Shown here one piece after another: positions 1-12,372 of a DNA stretch of 64,000 nucleotides. The first letter of the stretch is position 1. Every line of letters starts with the position of its first letter. Both the position numbers and the translations under genes were made by a program. A model generated the notes under the pieces. It had not been told where the DNA came from, ran no database searches, and saw only the letters and a program-made list of their open reading frames with translations. This DNA is from Fusibacter bizertensis (GTDB taxonomy: Bacteria > Bacillota > Clostridia > Peptostreptococcales > Acidaminobacteraceae), in contig NZ_JARYZI010000003.1 in the NCBI RefSeq assembly GCF_029914245.1, positions 124,001-188,000 of the forward strand, written 5' to 3'.

Positions 1-3803
<3,803 letters not shown>

Positions 3804-3812
3804 GTTTTCTCC

Positions 3813-5027
3813 TTATTTCCCCAAAACCTGTGCTTGCCATTGCTTCAAAATGATCGTTCTCATTTCTGGTGAAAACTCTGTCATCACACTTTCTAGGAAG
3901 TCACTATATTTAACGGTCGTGGATTTTAATTTTACTGACTTAAGTGTATCTAAAGTAGTCTTTGGTGTAATCTCAAGTGAATAAATAGGTAAACTCCCCC
4001 AAGATTTAGGATTAAATTTACTAGCTTGCATTTCTGAACCCAACAATGCATTTAATGCAACCATAGCACCTGTTTTATTGGGCGAGTTAAAAGCTATAGA
4101 AGCTCCTTCTGTAAAAGTAGCGACTCCATCAGTTAGAACAAAAGTAGAAGCGTTTTCTGGATACTCATATTCTTTTAATCTATCTGTAGCATAATTATAG
4201 TCCATGTTTAAACTCATCATCAAAGCGCCATTGTTAAATAAGTCATCTAAGGCTTGAGTCGATTCTGGATAAACAGATCCATTGTCTTTAAGGTCTGGTT
4301 TGAGTGCAATTAATTGATTTAAACCTGGTTGAATTGCATTAAGAAATTTAGTTTGATCAATTGTGCCAGACATAAAGGGTTCTATATCCATATATTGTCC
4401 AATAACACTTAATACAAAGGCTTCACCTTCTATAGATGTCATAGGATTTGGATATGTGAATTGACCTTTAAACTCTTTGATTAATCCCCAAAATTCATCA
4501 TAACTCGTTGGCTTCTCATAAAAAACATCTTGATTATAAATGAAACTAAGTTGATTTCTACCATATGGCACAATATAGCCTTGAGTTGATATACCTTCGC
4601 GGTATATATAGTTTAATGCAGCAGTATCAATAGAAGCTTTAACTTCTGGTATTTTATCAGTAAAAGGACCATATAATAAGCCCTTGTTATACGCATTCTT
4701 AAAACCGTCTTTTTCAAAGATAATAATATCATATTCACCCGAATCAACTTCATTTGCTTTATCTGAGGCTAACTCATCAAGCGTTTTTAATAAGGGTTGT
4801 TCAACTACTTTCAGCTTAATATCGTAAGTTGTGCTTAAGTAGCTTGCAAAATCATCTTTTAGCCAATCAATGACTTTCGCATTAGAATGCTGCAAAGCTA
4901 TAGTTACAGTTGACGCTTCCGCACTTTGTTCAATTAATTCCCACTGTTTTTGTTCCTGATCATTGCCATAGTCGCATCCTGTAGCTACAAATAGCATTAC
5001 TAGTATTAACGCAAGTAATCTCTTCAT
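3813..5027 (-). CDS. Extracellular solute-binding lipoprotein, substrate unknown
   Basis: A 404-residue exported protein with a lipoprotein signal peptide: basic MKR, a hydrophobic stretch, then the lipobox VATGC with the lipidated cysteine at residue 18. The rest resembles family 1 solute-binding proteins of ABC importers (interleaved two-lobe fold suggested by motifs such as YNQDVFYEKP and YPNPMTS near the hinge). No permease or ATPase gene lies nearby, so the partner and ligand cannot be told from here. The ATG overlaps the region just after the whiA stop (one base between genes), so the gene is translationally linked to whiA and dnaE, an unusual place for a binding protein. Confidence 0.8.
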   Translation of the reverse strand: MKRLLALILVMLFVATGCDYGNDQEQKQWELIEQSAEASTVTIALQHSNAKVIDWLKDDFASYLSTTYDIKLKVVEQPLLKTLDELASDKANEVDSGEYDIIIFEKDGFKNAYNKGLLYGPFTDKIPEVKASIDTAALNYIYREGISTQGYIVPYGRNQLSFIYNQDVFYEKPTSYDEFWGLIKEFKGQFTYPNPMTSIEGEAFVLSVIGQYMDIEPFMSGTIDQTKFLNAIQPGLNQLIALKPDLKDNGSVYPESTQALDDLFNNGALMMSLNMDYNYATDRLKEYEYPENASTFVLTDGVATFTEGASIAFNSPNKTGAMVALNALLGSEMQASKFNPKSWGSLPIYSLEITPKTTLDTLKSVKLKSTTVKYSDFLESVMTEFSPEMRTIILKQWQAQVLGK

Positions 5028-5028
5028 G

Positions 5029-5976
5029 TTAACCCTTCCTCTTACTTATTTGATCCGCTAGTTCCATGATTTTTTTGAGTCTATGATTAACACCTGATTT
5101 TCCTATTGGTGGTACAATCATTTCTCCAAGTTCTTTCAAAGTTGCTTCTGGGTTCTCAACTCTAACTTCTGCAATTTCTCTTAACTTATCATCCAGATAA
5201 TCAAGACCGACACTCATTTCGATAGAATTAATCGCTTGAATATGTTCATATGCAGCATCTGCAGTCTTAGTGAGATTAGCTGTTTCACAGTTAACCACTC
5301 GATTAACATTGTTTCTCATCTGCTTTACGATACGTATATTTTCATATTCTAATAAAGTTTGATGAGCCCCTATTATGTTCAGAAAATCAACAATCTTTTC
5401 ACTTTCCTTTAAGTAAACAATATAATTTTTTTTCCGTGTAGTGACTTTGGTTCCCAGATCGTAATTATCATTTATAAAATTAATAAGGTCATTTGCAAAT
5501 ACTTCATTATGAGTAATCAACTCTAAATGATAACTTCTTTCAGGAGCACTAAGTGAGCCACCTCCCAAATAGATACCTCTCAGGTATGCTTTTTTACAAC
5601 AATTTTTTTTGATGATTTCTTTGGGCATTCGATCATTTAATGTATAACTTTCTCCATCAAATTTAAGTATCCCTAAATCTGTCAGGATGTCATTTGCTTT
5701 TTCGATAAACATCTCATAAGAATGGTGTTTGTTAAGTACCTTATTTTCTTTCATGATCAACTCAGTATGTAGCTTATATGTCTTTTTAAGCAAAATAAAA
5801 ACCAAACGTGCCACAGCTGGGTTTTCAGTTACAATTCTTAAATTCATAGCATTATAACCACCGAATTCAAGCGCACCACTTACTCTTATAATGCCTGATA
5901 GGACAGCACGATTACAGCACCTACCTTCAGTTCTTATTCTTGTGAGTTCATTTTTTGATTTAGATGAAAATGACAT
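5029..5976 (-). CDS. whiA: WhiA family DNA-binding regulator
   Basis: WhiA is a conserved Gram-positive DNA-binding protein linked to cell division and, in actinobacteria, sporulation. The 315 residues show the expected two parts: an N-terminal region with a degenerate LAGLIDADG-type homing-endonuclease fold (YLRGIYLGGGSLSAP near residue 130) and a C-terminal helix-turn-helix ending GKSGVNHRLKKI. The start ATG directly follows the TAA of the nudix gene, with the ribosome site GAGGAAAA inside that gene. In Bacillus whiA follows yvcK directly; here a terminator and the nudix gene separate them. Confidence 0.95.
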   Translation of the reverse strand: MSFSSKSKNELTRIRTEGRCCNRAVLSGIIRVSGALEFGGYNAMNLRIVTENPAVARLVFILLKKTYKLHTELIMKENKVLNKHHSYEMFIEKANDILTDLGILKFDGESYTLNDRMPKEIIKKNCCKKAYLRGIYLGGGSLSAPERSYHLELITHNEVFANDLINFINDNYDLGTKVTTRKKNYIVYLKESEKIVDFLNIIGAHQTLLEYENIRIVKQMRNNVNRVVNCETANLTKTADAAYEHIQAINSIEMSVGLDYLDDKLREIAEVRVENPEATLKELGEMIVPPIGKSGVNHRLKKIMELADQISKRKG

Positions 5977-6399
5977 TTAATTTTCCTCGAAAGTTCTTAT
6001 TATTTCTAAAGCTTTAACGAGAATATCTCGTTCATCATCGTATTTGGCCAATTCAACCACATTGTCTTGATGTATAAACTTTGCACTTATAAAGCCTTCC
6101 TCACGTTGCGGATGAGCATTCGTATGAATTGCTTTCATAAGGTACCAGTATACTTTTTTTTCAATAATATGATTATTAGACCAGTAATTCTTAAAACGAT
6201 AAGAAGTTTCACCAATTGGCGTTAAGACTTTAGCCTTAATCCCCGCCTCTTCTTTAACTTCTCTAACCGCAGTCTCTTCACTCGTCTCACCTTGTTCAAT
6301 TTTTCCTTTTGGCAATACCCAATCACCATTTATTTTTTGTAGCATAAGAATACTGTTGCCGATGTAAACCACGCCACCTGAACTATATACTCTTTTCAT
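5977..6399 (-). CDS. Nudix hydrolase
   Basis: A 140-residue single-domain Nudix hydrolase. The full Nudix box is present from about residue 35: G-x5-E-x7-RE-VK-EE-AG, including GKIEQGE and REVKEEAG, which binds the metal and hydrolyses nucleoside diphosphate-X compounds. The substrate cannot be read from the sequence. It is the first gene of the nudix-whiA-lipoprotein-dnaE-pfkA string; its stop abuts the whiA start. A Nudix gene in this position is also found near yvcK and whiA in Bacillus (YvcI), so the neighbourhood is conserved. An AAGGTGAT ribosome site precedes the ATG. Confidence 0.9.
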   Translation of the reverse strand: MKRVYSSGGVVYIGNSILMLQKINGDWVLPKGKIEQGETSEETAVREVKEEAGIKAKVLTPIGETSYRFKNYWSNNHIIEKKVYWYLMKAIHTNAHPQREEGFISAKFIHQDNVVELAKYDDERDILVKALEIIRTFEEN

Positions 6400-6428
6400 A
6401 AAATCACCTTTTTAACTTTTATGCGCAT

Positions 6429-6439
6429 ATTATAGTATA
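6429..6439 (-). promoter_or_regulatory. Possible -10 boxes for the nudix-whiA-dnaE operon
   Basis: Two overlapping -10-like hexamers, TATACT (6439-6434) and TATAAT (6434-6429), lie about 30 bases upstream of the nudix start on the minus strand. No good -35 hexamer is seen at 16-18 bases. They fall just after the yvcK terminator region, where a new promoter would be needed. Confidence 0.4.
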
Positions 6440-6503
6440 CCATAAAACATATGGTTTTAAGCTTAAAAAGCTCAAAAATGAGCTATTAATCGCACTCAAA
6501 ATT

Positions 6504-6531
6504 AAAAAAAGAAGGGCTTTAGACCCCTTCT
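6504..6531 (-). terminator. Intrinsic terminator after yvcK
   Basis: Read on the minus strand, AGAAGGG and CCCTTCT form a seven-pair stem around an eight-base loop (6531-6510), followed by a run of seven T. It lies 15 bases after the yvcK stop codon and ends the PHP-rapZ-yvcK transcript before the nudix-whiA operon. Confidence 0.85.
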
Positions 6532-6545
6532 AAAATCGCCCTCTA

Positions 6546-7517
6546 CTATCTGTATACCCTCTCAATATGTCTTAATAATTTTTTGCTTATTTTAGAGGCA
6601 TCATGTCTTACATAACCTTTTTTTTCTTCTACAAAATCATCATTGATTACTTTGATCCCCATATTTTCTAGGATATCAAAATCCTCTTTTTGAAGCGCTA
6701 CTGGATAAGCTGATTCTCTTTCATATCTTTCGAGCACATCACCTAATATCTCCCCAGTATTCACGACAACAAAATCAAGTTTTTCAATTTTCGTGTGTTG
6801 TTTGAGTGCTAATACATGCTGAGCTGCGGAAAATCCATCTGTTTCGCCAGGTTGTGTCATGATGTTGACGATATAAAAAACTGGTGCAGAAGATTGGTTA
6901 ATTGCTTTTACAACTTCTTCAACCAAAAGATTTGGTATAATGCTAGTAAATAAACTCCCAGGTCCTAATATGATGATGTCAGCTTCTAAAATGCGTTTTA
7001 CGACCATATCATAAGTCTTAGCATCTTTGGGTTCAATCCATATTTGTTCTATTCCTATGTCTCTTTTTACGGCTTCATGAGGTATGTTGGACTCTCCTAC
7101 AACTGTCGTTCCATCTTCTAGCTTAGCATAAAGTACAATATCTTCCTCTGAAACAGGAAAAACCTCACCTGTAATTGCAAAAATATCAGATATTTTTTTT
7201 ATCGCTTCTTCAAAACTATCTGATATGCCTACCATTGCAGCGATCATTAGATTTCCAAAATTTTGGCCTTTTAGCCTACCATCTTGAAAGCGATAATGAA
7301 ATAAATCCTGTAAAATAGGTTCTTTATTAGCAAGGGCAAGTATACAGTTTCTTACATCACCCGGGGGCAACATACCCAAATCTTCTCTTAATACACCAGA
7401 ACCTCCACCATCATCAGCAACAGTAACAACTGCCGTTATATTGGTAGAAACTTCTTTTAAACCTCTAAGGAGTATTGATAAGCCCGTACCACCGCCAAGT
7501 GCAACTATTTTGACCAT
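6546..7517 (-). CDS. yvcK: YvcK/CofD-like gluconeogenesis factor
   Basis: YvcK proteins are cytoplasmic, CofD-like and bind UDP-sugars; in Bacillus they are needed for growth on gluconeogenic carbon and for normal cell shape. The 323 residues start with the typical VALGGGTGLS nucleotide-binding loop, followed by VADDGGGSG and PPGDVRNCI, and a central LGPGSLFTSI motif. The length is normal. The ATG at 7517 lies 3 bases after the rapZ stop with an overlapping GGAAGGA site, so the two are co-translated. A strong terminator closes the operon downstream. Confidence 0.95.
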   Translation of the reverse strand: MVKIVALGGGTGLSILLRGLKEVSTNITAVVTVADDGGGSGVLREDLGMLPPGDVRNCILALANKEPILQDLFHYRFQDGRLKGQNFGNLMIAAMVGISDSFEEAIKKISDIFAITGEVFPVSEEDIVLYAKLEDGTTVVGESNIPHEAVKRDIGIEQIWIEPKDAKTYDMVVKRILEADIIILGPGSLFTSIIPNLLVEEVVKAINQSSAPVFYIVNIMTQPGETDGFSAAQHVLALKQHTKIEKLDFVVVNTGEILGDVLERYERESAYPVALQKEDFDILENMGIKVINDDFVEEKKGYVRHDASKISKKLLRHIERVYR

Positions 7518-7520
7518 GGT

Positions 7521-8381
7521 TTATCCTTCCTTCCTAGCATCTCTGTGTATTGCATTTGAAGAATAGCCATTTTTTTGATATTGCTCAGTTAGTGCATTGG
7601 CAAACGTAACCGATCTATGTTGACCACCAGTACAACCTATGGCTATTACAAGTTGTGAGCGTCCATCTTTTATCATATTGGGAATTATAAAGTCAAGTAA
7701 ATTTGTCAATTTCAACAATAACTCCTTGCTTTCATCAAAGCCCATAACATAGCTACTTACTTCAATCTCGTTACCCGTTAATGCCCTTAACTCTTCAATA
7801 TAATAAGGATTCGGTAGAAACCTTACGTCAAATAAAAAATCTGCATCTTGAGGCAATCCCTTTTTAAATCCAAATGATACAAAAGTCAAATGAAGCGGTA
7901 AATGATGCTCAGATAACTCAAGTGCTTTTGATATAGTATTTTTTAACTGTGACTGTGTTGTCGTATTGGTATTGATTACAAAATCAGCTTTTGCCCTTAA
8001 AGCAGCAAGAAGCTTTTTCTCTGATTGGATTGAATCTTCGATTCTTCCATTGGGATCCAGTGGATGTGTTCTTCTCGTCTCTTTAAACCGTTTTAGAATG
8101 ACTTGATCATCTGCTTCAAAATAAAAGACCTGATATGGATAACCTTTTTGTTTCAACAAGGTCAAGTTATCCTCTAAATCTTTAAAAAACTTACCACCTC
8201 TTATGTCGATAACCAGTGCAACGTTATTAATGTTTTCGGAGTTTTGTTCAAGCAACGCTATAAAATTTGGAATCAAAGAAGGCGGTAAATTATCTATGCA
8301 ATAAAACCCTATGTCTTCAAAAACTTTTTTTGCTTGACTTTTACCTGCTCCCGATTGGCCTGAAATAATAATGAAATTCAC
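7521..8381 (-). CDS. rapZ: RapZ family nucleotide-binding protein
   Basis: RapZ (YvcJ in Bacillus) is a P-loop protein with a C-terminal RNA- or metabolite-binding domain; in enterobacteria it controls the GlmZ small RNA, in Bacillus it affects competence. The 286 residues show the Walker A motif GQSGAGKS at residues 8-15, a DNLPPSLIP stretch, and the C-terminal signature CTGGQHRSVTFANAL. It sits between a PHP phosphatase gene (11-base gap) and yvcK (3-base gap), the common Firmicutes arrangement. Confidence 0.95.
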   Translation of the reverse strand: MNFIIISGQSGAGKSQAKKVFEDIGFYCIDNLPPSLIPNFIALLEQNSENINNVALVIDIRGGKFFKDLEDNLTLLKQKGYPYQVFYFEADDQVILKRFKETRRTHPLDPNGRIEDSIQSEKKLLAALRAKADFVINTNTTTQSQLKNTISKALELSEHHLPLHLTFVSFGFKKGLPQDADFLFDVRFLPNPYYIEELRALTGNEIEVSSYVMGFDESKELLLKLTNLLDFIIPNMIKDGRSQLVIAIGCTGGQHRSVTFANALTEQYQKNGYSSNAIHRDARKEG

Positions 8382-8392
8382 TTAAATCTCCC

Positions 8393-9115
8393 TTATTTTA
8401 CATTGTATATTTTAGTTTTATCTACGCCAGCGATATAAGCACGATCTAAGGCATTGCTTACAGAACCTACATTCTTAACTTCATGCGCATCGCTACACAC
8501 CGCAAAGTTTACAGGATATTTCATTGCTGCTTTTATTTCTTCTATTGTCAAATGTCCATGCGAATTATTGATTTCCAGAAGCGTACCCTTATTTGCCGCT
8601 GCCTCTGCAACTGCATCAATGTCGATTGGTCCTTTAGCTCCTGGATGTGTAACCATATTTATTTTGTTTTTTTCTATTGCCGTAACCATGGCGATTGTAT
8701 TGATTTTTTTCGCTTTTTCATAGAAATGTTTCGAAAATTTACTCAAAATATTATAGATATGGATTTTATAATCTTTTTTTAAATTGCTCCCAAAATGGTA
8801 GCCAGCATTAACCCAATCGATCATTTGCCACATCTCTTCATCGATATCAATTTCACCATTTATGCCAAGTATATTGGCTTCTAGCCCGAGTAAAATATTA
8901 ATCTGAGGGTATTTCAAATTCAATTTATCAATATCTGCTCTTAATATCGGATAGTTCTCTTTCTTGATCCCATATCCATTGTGAGCAGGACCATGATCTG
9001 TGATAGCAATCTCTTCAAGTCCAATTTCTATCGCTTTCTTAACGATAGACTCTAATTCATTTTTACTGTCGCCACTAAATTTTGTATGCATGTGATAATC
9101 AGCTCTTACAATCAT
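8393..9115 (-). CDS. PHP-domain phosphatase-like protein
   Basis: A 240-residue stand-alone PHP domain, a metal-dependent phosphoesterase fold resembling YcdX. Metal-binding motifs are visible in order: ADYHMHTKFS, ITDHGP, LGLEANI, THPG, INNSH and CSDAHE. The substrate is unknown. I chose the ATG at 9115 because it is 7 bases from the AGGAGG site at 9128-9123; a TTG one codon earlier is only 4 bases away. It heads the PHP-rapZ-yvcK operon. A PHP gene in this cluster recurs in clostridia, which suggests a link to the same carbon or wall metabolism, though its role is not established. Confidence 0.88.
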   Translation of the reverse strand: MIVRADYHMHTKFSGDSKNELESIVKKAIEIGLEEIAITDHGPAHNGYGIKKENYPILRADIDKLNLKYPQINILLGLEANILGINGEIDIDEEMWQMIDWVNAGYHFGSNLKKDYKIHIYNILSKFSKHFYEKAKKINTIAMVTAIEKNKINMVTHPGAKGPIDIDAVAEAAANKGTLLEINNSHGHLTIEEIKAAMKYPVNFAVCSDAHEVKNVGSVSNALDRAYIAGVDKTKIYNVK

Positions 9116-9145
9116 CAATCCACCTCCTAGATGCTCTTCATGATA

Positions 9146-9151
9146 ATTATA
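9146..9151 (-). promoter_or_regulatory. Extended -10 promoter of PHP-rapZ-yvcK
   Basis: TATAAT preceded by TGG gives an extended -10 element (TG-n-TATAAT) about 30 bases upstream of the PHP start on the minus strand. No clear -35 hexamer is present; the upstream DNA is very A/T rich. Confidence 0.6.
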
Positions 9152-9242
9152 CCACTCTTTTTTAATTTTAATTTTTTTTATCCTTATGAGATCATTTTTT
9201 TAAATTGATACTTCTATCAATGAAGTTTATAACATAATAATT

Positions 9243-9300
9243 AAAAGCACTAGCCCCAATATCTTAATTTAAATTAAACATAATTGAGTCAGTGCTTTAT
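9243..9300 (-). terminator. Hairpin after murB, probable terminator
   Basis: On the minus strand, just after the murB stop, AAAGCACT pairs with AGTGCTTT across a long inner hairpin (CTCAAT with ATTGGG, and a central palindrome of T and A). A short T-rich tract follows (TTTTAATTATT). The tract is weaker than in other terminators of this window. Confidence 0.55.
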
Positions 9301-9313
9301 ATATATAGGTCCA

Positions 9314-10216
9314 TTATTCTTTTCCGAAGATTCTTACTTCACGTTCAAGTTCAACATCAAAAGTATCAAATACAACTTTTTGAACTACCGAAATCAGTTC
9401 CATAACTTCTTTACACGTTGCATTTCCTAAATTAACGATAAAACCACAATGTTTTTCAGAAACTTGAGCATCTCCATGCCTTAAGCCCCTTAAACCCGCT
9501 TCTTCAATAAGTTGTCCGGCAAAGTAACCAGATGGTCTTTTAAATGTGCTACCAGCACTAGGTAGTTCCAGTGGTTGCTTGCTCACTCTTTTCTTAGTGA
9601 GTTCATTAGTAATTTCTTTGATCATTTGAAGATCGCCCTTTTTCAAACGAATTCCCACTCGCAACACAATATAATTTCGATCTTTAACGATGCTTGTTCT
9701 ATAACCAAACTGCAGATGGTCTCGATCAACACGTAATACCTCACCACACATCGTCATAACATCTACCCATTCAATTACATCTTTCATCTCACCGCCGTAT
9801 GCACCAGCATTCATGAAAATTGCGCCACCTAAAGTACCTGGAATACCAGATGCGAATTCAAAACCTTGTAATGATTCTCTCAAAACGACCTTAGAAAGTT
9901 TTGATAAAAGTACGCCGGCTTCAGCAATAACTAAATCATCTTCAATTGACACTTTACTAAGTGCATCAGAAATTTTAATGATTAAAGCATCAATACCTGA
10001 ATCCTCAACTAATATGTTAGAACCATTACCCATTATAAAAAAAGGCTGTTCTAGTCTATGACATAAATCAATTGTTTTTTCAATTTGCTTAAAATCACTA
10101 GGTATCACTAACGCTTTAACTTTTCCGCCAATTTTAAATGAAGTATGGTTGGACATTGGCTCATCTATCAGAATTTCATGATTCGCATAAATCTCATTAA
10201 GTGCTTTAAATAGCAT
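9314..10216 (-). CDS. murB: UDP-N-acetylenolpyruvoylglucosamine reductase
   Basis: MurB reduces UDP-GlcNAc-enolpyruvate to UDP-MurNAc with NADPH and FAD in peptidoglycan synthesis. The 300 residues match the short type II form found in Firmicutes. Visible motifs are the FAD-binding IMGNGSNILV and ASGIPGTLGGAIFMNAGAYGG, the catalytic serine in AGSTFKRP (about residue 223), and EEAGLRG. It follows panD by 72 bases and seems to have its own promoter in that gap, with a terminator-like hairpin downstream. Confidence 0.96.
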   Translation of the reverse strand: MLFKALNEIYANHEILIDEPMSNHTSFKIGGKVKALVIPSDFKQIEKTIDLCHRLEQPFFIMGNGSNILVEDSGIDALIIKISDALSKVSIEDDLVIAEAGVLLSKLSKVVLRESLQGFEFASGIPGTLGGAIFMNAGAYGGEMKDVIEWVDVMTMCGEVLRVDRDHLQFGYRTSIVKDRNYIVLRVGIRLKKGDLQMIKEITNELTKKRVSKQPLELPSAGSTFKRPSGYFAGQLIEEAGLRGLRHGDAQVSEKHCGFIVNLGNATCKEVMELISVVQKVVFDTFDVELEREVRIFGKE

Positions 10217-10254
10217 TTTATATCTCCAAAATTACATTGTATTTAACCTTTAAC

Positions 10255-10283
10255 ATTTTAACATAAAACATATAAGCTTACAA
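10255..10283 (-). promoter_or_regulatory. Candidate murB promoter
   Basis: On the minus strand TTGTAA (10283-10278), a 17-base spacer and TAAAAT (10260-10255) lie 39 bases upstream of the murB start, just after panD. Four of six and five of six bases match the vegetative consensus. Confidence 0.5.
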
Positions 10284-10288
10284 ACAAA

Positions 10289-10672
10289 CTATTTAATATC
10301 ACCATGCTTTTCCACATGGTCTATTTCAACAATTTTATTTGATTGATCTAATACCACTACATTTGGCTTAAATGTTTTTGCTTCATTGGCATCAATCAAA
10401 CAATATGCAATGATTATAACTACATCACCAGGTTGTACTCTTCTTGCTGCTGCTCCATTTAAACAAATTACACCACTACCTCGTTTACCAGCGATTGTGT
10501 AAGTTTCCAATCTTTCACCATTGTTATTGTTCACAATTTGAACTTTTTCTCCTGGTAAGATTCCAGCCGCATCAAGTAAATCTTCATCAATTGTGATACT
10601 TCCTACATAGTTAAGATTTGCTTCTGTTACTGTTGCTCTATGAATTTTACCTTTAAACATCGTTAATAACAT
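10289..10672 (-). CDS. panD: Aspartate 1-decarboxylase precursor
   Basis: PanD makes beta-alanine from aspartate for pantothenate. The enzyme is a proenzyme that cleaves itself between glycine and serine to form a pyruvoyl group; the site is visible at Gly24-Ser25 (YVGSITID), at the same number as in the E. coli enzyme. At 127 residues the length is normal. It is the last gene of the DUF2520-panB-panC-panD operon, 3 bases after panC. Confidence 0.96.
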   Translation of the reverse strand: MLLTMFKGKIHRATVTEANLNYVGSITIDEDLLDAAGILPGEKVQIVNNNNGERLETYTIAGKRGSGVICLNGAAARRVQPGDVVIIIAYCLIDANEAKTFKPNVVVLDQSNKIVEIDHVEKHGDIK

Positions 10673-10675
10673 TAA

Positions 10676-11533
10676 TTATTGTCCTCCTACTCGACCTCTA
10701 TAATTATCAATTAGCCTTGTGCTACCAAACTTTACGGCAAGCGCTATTAAAAATTCACCCTCTATTTTAGAAATGCTTTCTAAAGAACGAACATCCACTA
10801 TTTGAATATAATCTATTATAGCAGATTTACTCGTTTCAATAACTTGAGTCAATCTTTGAATAAGAATTTCGGCTTCTCTCTCTCCATTTTCAATTAGTTT
10901 TTTAGCTTCTTTTAATGCTCTATTTAAAACTAAAGCTTCTTTTCGTTGTTCAGTGTCAAGATAAGTGTTTCTAGAGCTCATCGCAAGGCCATCTTCTTCC
11001 CTAACAATTGGACAAGGAATAATCTTTACTGAAAAGTTGAGTTCTCTCACCATTTTTTCAATTACGGCTACTTGTTGTGCATCTTTCTGCCCAAAAAAAG
11101 CAAAATCAGGCTGCACAATATTAAATAGTTTTGCAACAACTGACGTAACACCTTTAAAATGTGATGGTCTTGACGCACCACAAAGTTGCTTGGTTATATT
11201 ACCTTCACAGTCAACATACGTTGAATATCCTTCAGGGTACATTTCAGAAACTTCAGGTGCAAAGATTAAATCAACGCCAACTGAATCACATAACGCTTGA
11301 TCTCTTTCCAAATCCCTAGGGTAGGTTGCTAAATCTTCTTTAGGACCAAATTGAGTTGGATTGACAAAGATGCTTACTACTGTGAAATCCGACTTTTCTT
11401 TTGATGTTTGCATCAGCGATAGATGCCCTTGATGTAAAAAGCCCATCGTTGGTACAAAACCAATTGTTTTTCCATTTGATTTTTGTAAATCTATAATACT
11501 TCTTAATTCCTTAATGGTTTTTACTGTTATCAT
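10676..11533 (-). CDS. panC: Pantothenate synthetase
   Basis: PanC joins pantoate and beta-alanine with ATP to make pantothenate. The 285 residues show the nucleotidyl-transferase signatures PTMGFLHQGH (HIGH-like, from about residue 29) and AMSSRN (KMSKS-like), plus the pantoate-binding FVNPTQFGP. The ATG at 11533 has a GAGGTGA site 3-4 bases upstream. The gene lies between panB and panD with gaps of 8 and 3 bases. Confidence 0.97.
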   Translation of the reverse strand: MITVKTIKELRSIIDLQKSNGKTIGFVPTMGFLHQGHLSLMQTSKEKSDFTVVSIFVNPTQFGPKEDLATYPRDLERDQALCDSVGVDLIFAPEVSEMYPEGYSTYVDCEGNITKQLCGASRPSHFKGVTSVVAKLFNIVQPDFAFFGQKDAQQVAVIEKMVRELNFSVKIIPCPIVREEDGLAMSSRNTYLDTEQRKEALVLNRALKEAKKLIENGEREAEILIQRLTQVIETSKSAIIDYIQIVDVRSLESISKIEGEFLIALAVKFGSTRLIDNYRGRVGGQ

Positions 11534-11541
11534 TTATCACC

Positions 11542-12372
11542 TCAATAAAGCTTATTTATAACGTCATCATCTATTTTAAAAGTGTGCTTTTCTTCTGGAA
11601 AACTACCCTCTTTTACTTCTTTAGCATATAGAGTTGCTGCTTCTATTATACTTGCTTTTAAATTAGCATATTGTTTCACAAATTTCGGTGTCAAATCGGT
11701 AAACATTCCGAGCATATCTTGAATCACTAAAACTTGACCATCGCAACCATTTCCAGCACCAATACCAATGGTCGGTATTGTCAATTGTTCTGAAATTAAT
11801 TTAGCTAATTTAGCAGGGACACATTCGAGAACAACTGCAAAACAACCAAGTTCTTCTAGCATCTTTGCTTCTTCGATTAATTGTCGTGCTTGTTTTTCTG
11901 ACTTACCTTGTACTTTAAAACCACCAAACATATTGACAGATTGCGGCGTTAGTCCTAAATGTCCCATAACAGGGATTTGCGCTGCAACTATTGCTTGTAT
12001 ACGTGATTTAATATTAATGCCACCTTCAAGTTTTATAGCATGTGCGCCTGCTTCTTTCAAAAATCGCCCTGCGTTTCGCACGGCTTCTTCATCATTGATG
12101 TGATAACTAAGAAAAGGCATATCTGCAACAACCATCGCAGATTTTGCTCCTCTTTTTACAGCCTTAGTATGATGAAGCATATCTTCCATAGTAACAGAAA
12201 GGGTATCTTCATAGCCGAGCATGGTCATACCTAGAGAATCACCCACTAATAAGCACTCTATTCCAGCTTGATCTAGTAAAGATGCCATTGAATAGTCATA
12301 TGCTGTTAATACTGTTATTTTTTCATTGTTCATTTTGTGAGCCTTAAAAGTTGATGTTGTGATCTTTGTCAT
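11542..12372 (-). CDS. panB: 3-methyl-2-oxobutanoate hydroxymethyltransferase
   Basis: PanB transfers a hydroxymethyl group from methylene-tetrahydrofolate to ketoisovalerate to form ketopantoate. Motifs: [17 protein letters not shown], the metal and substrate loop [12 protein letters not shown], and GHLGLTPQ; length 276. I start at the ATG at 12372, six bases from the GGAGG site; an ATG two codons earlier touches that site. The start overlaps the 3' end of the DUF2520 gene by 29 bases, so the two are coupled. Confidence 0.96.
   Translation of the reverse strand: MTKITTSTFKAHKMNNEKITVLTAYDYSMASLLDQAGIECLLVGDSLGMTMLGYEDTLSVTMEDMLHHTKAVKRGAKSAMVVADMPFLSYHINDEEAVRNAGRFLKEAGAHAIKLEGGINIKSRIQAIVAAQIPVMGHLGLTPQSVNMFGGFKVQGKSEKQARQLIEEAKMLEELGCFAVVLECVPAKLAKLISEQLTIPTIGIGAGNGCDGQVLVIQDMLGMFTDLTPKFVKQYANLKASIIEAATLYAKEVKEGSFPEEKHTFKIDDDVINKLY

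Noticed and set aside
8454-8782. Plus-strand frames of 89 and 99 codons opposite the PHP gene
   Set aside because: Antisense to a conserved protein and without a ribosome site.
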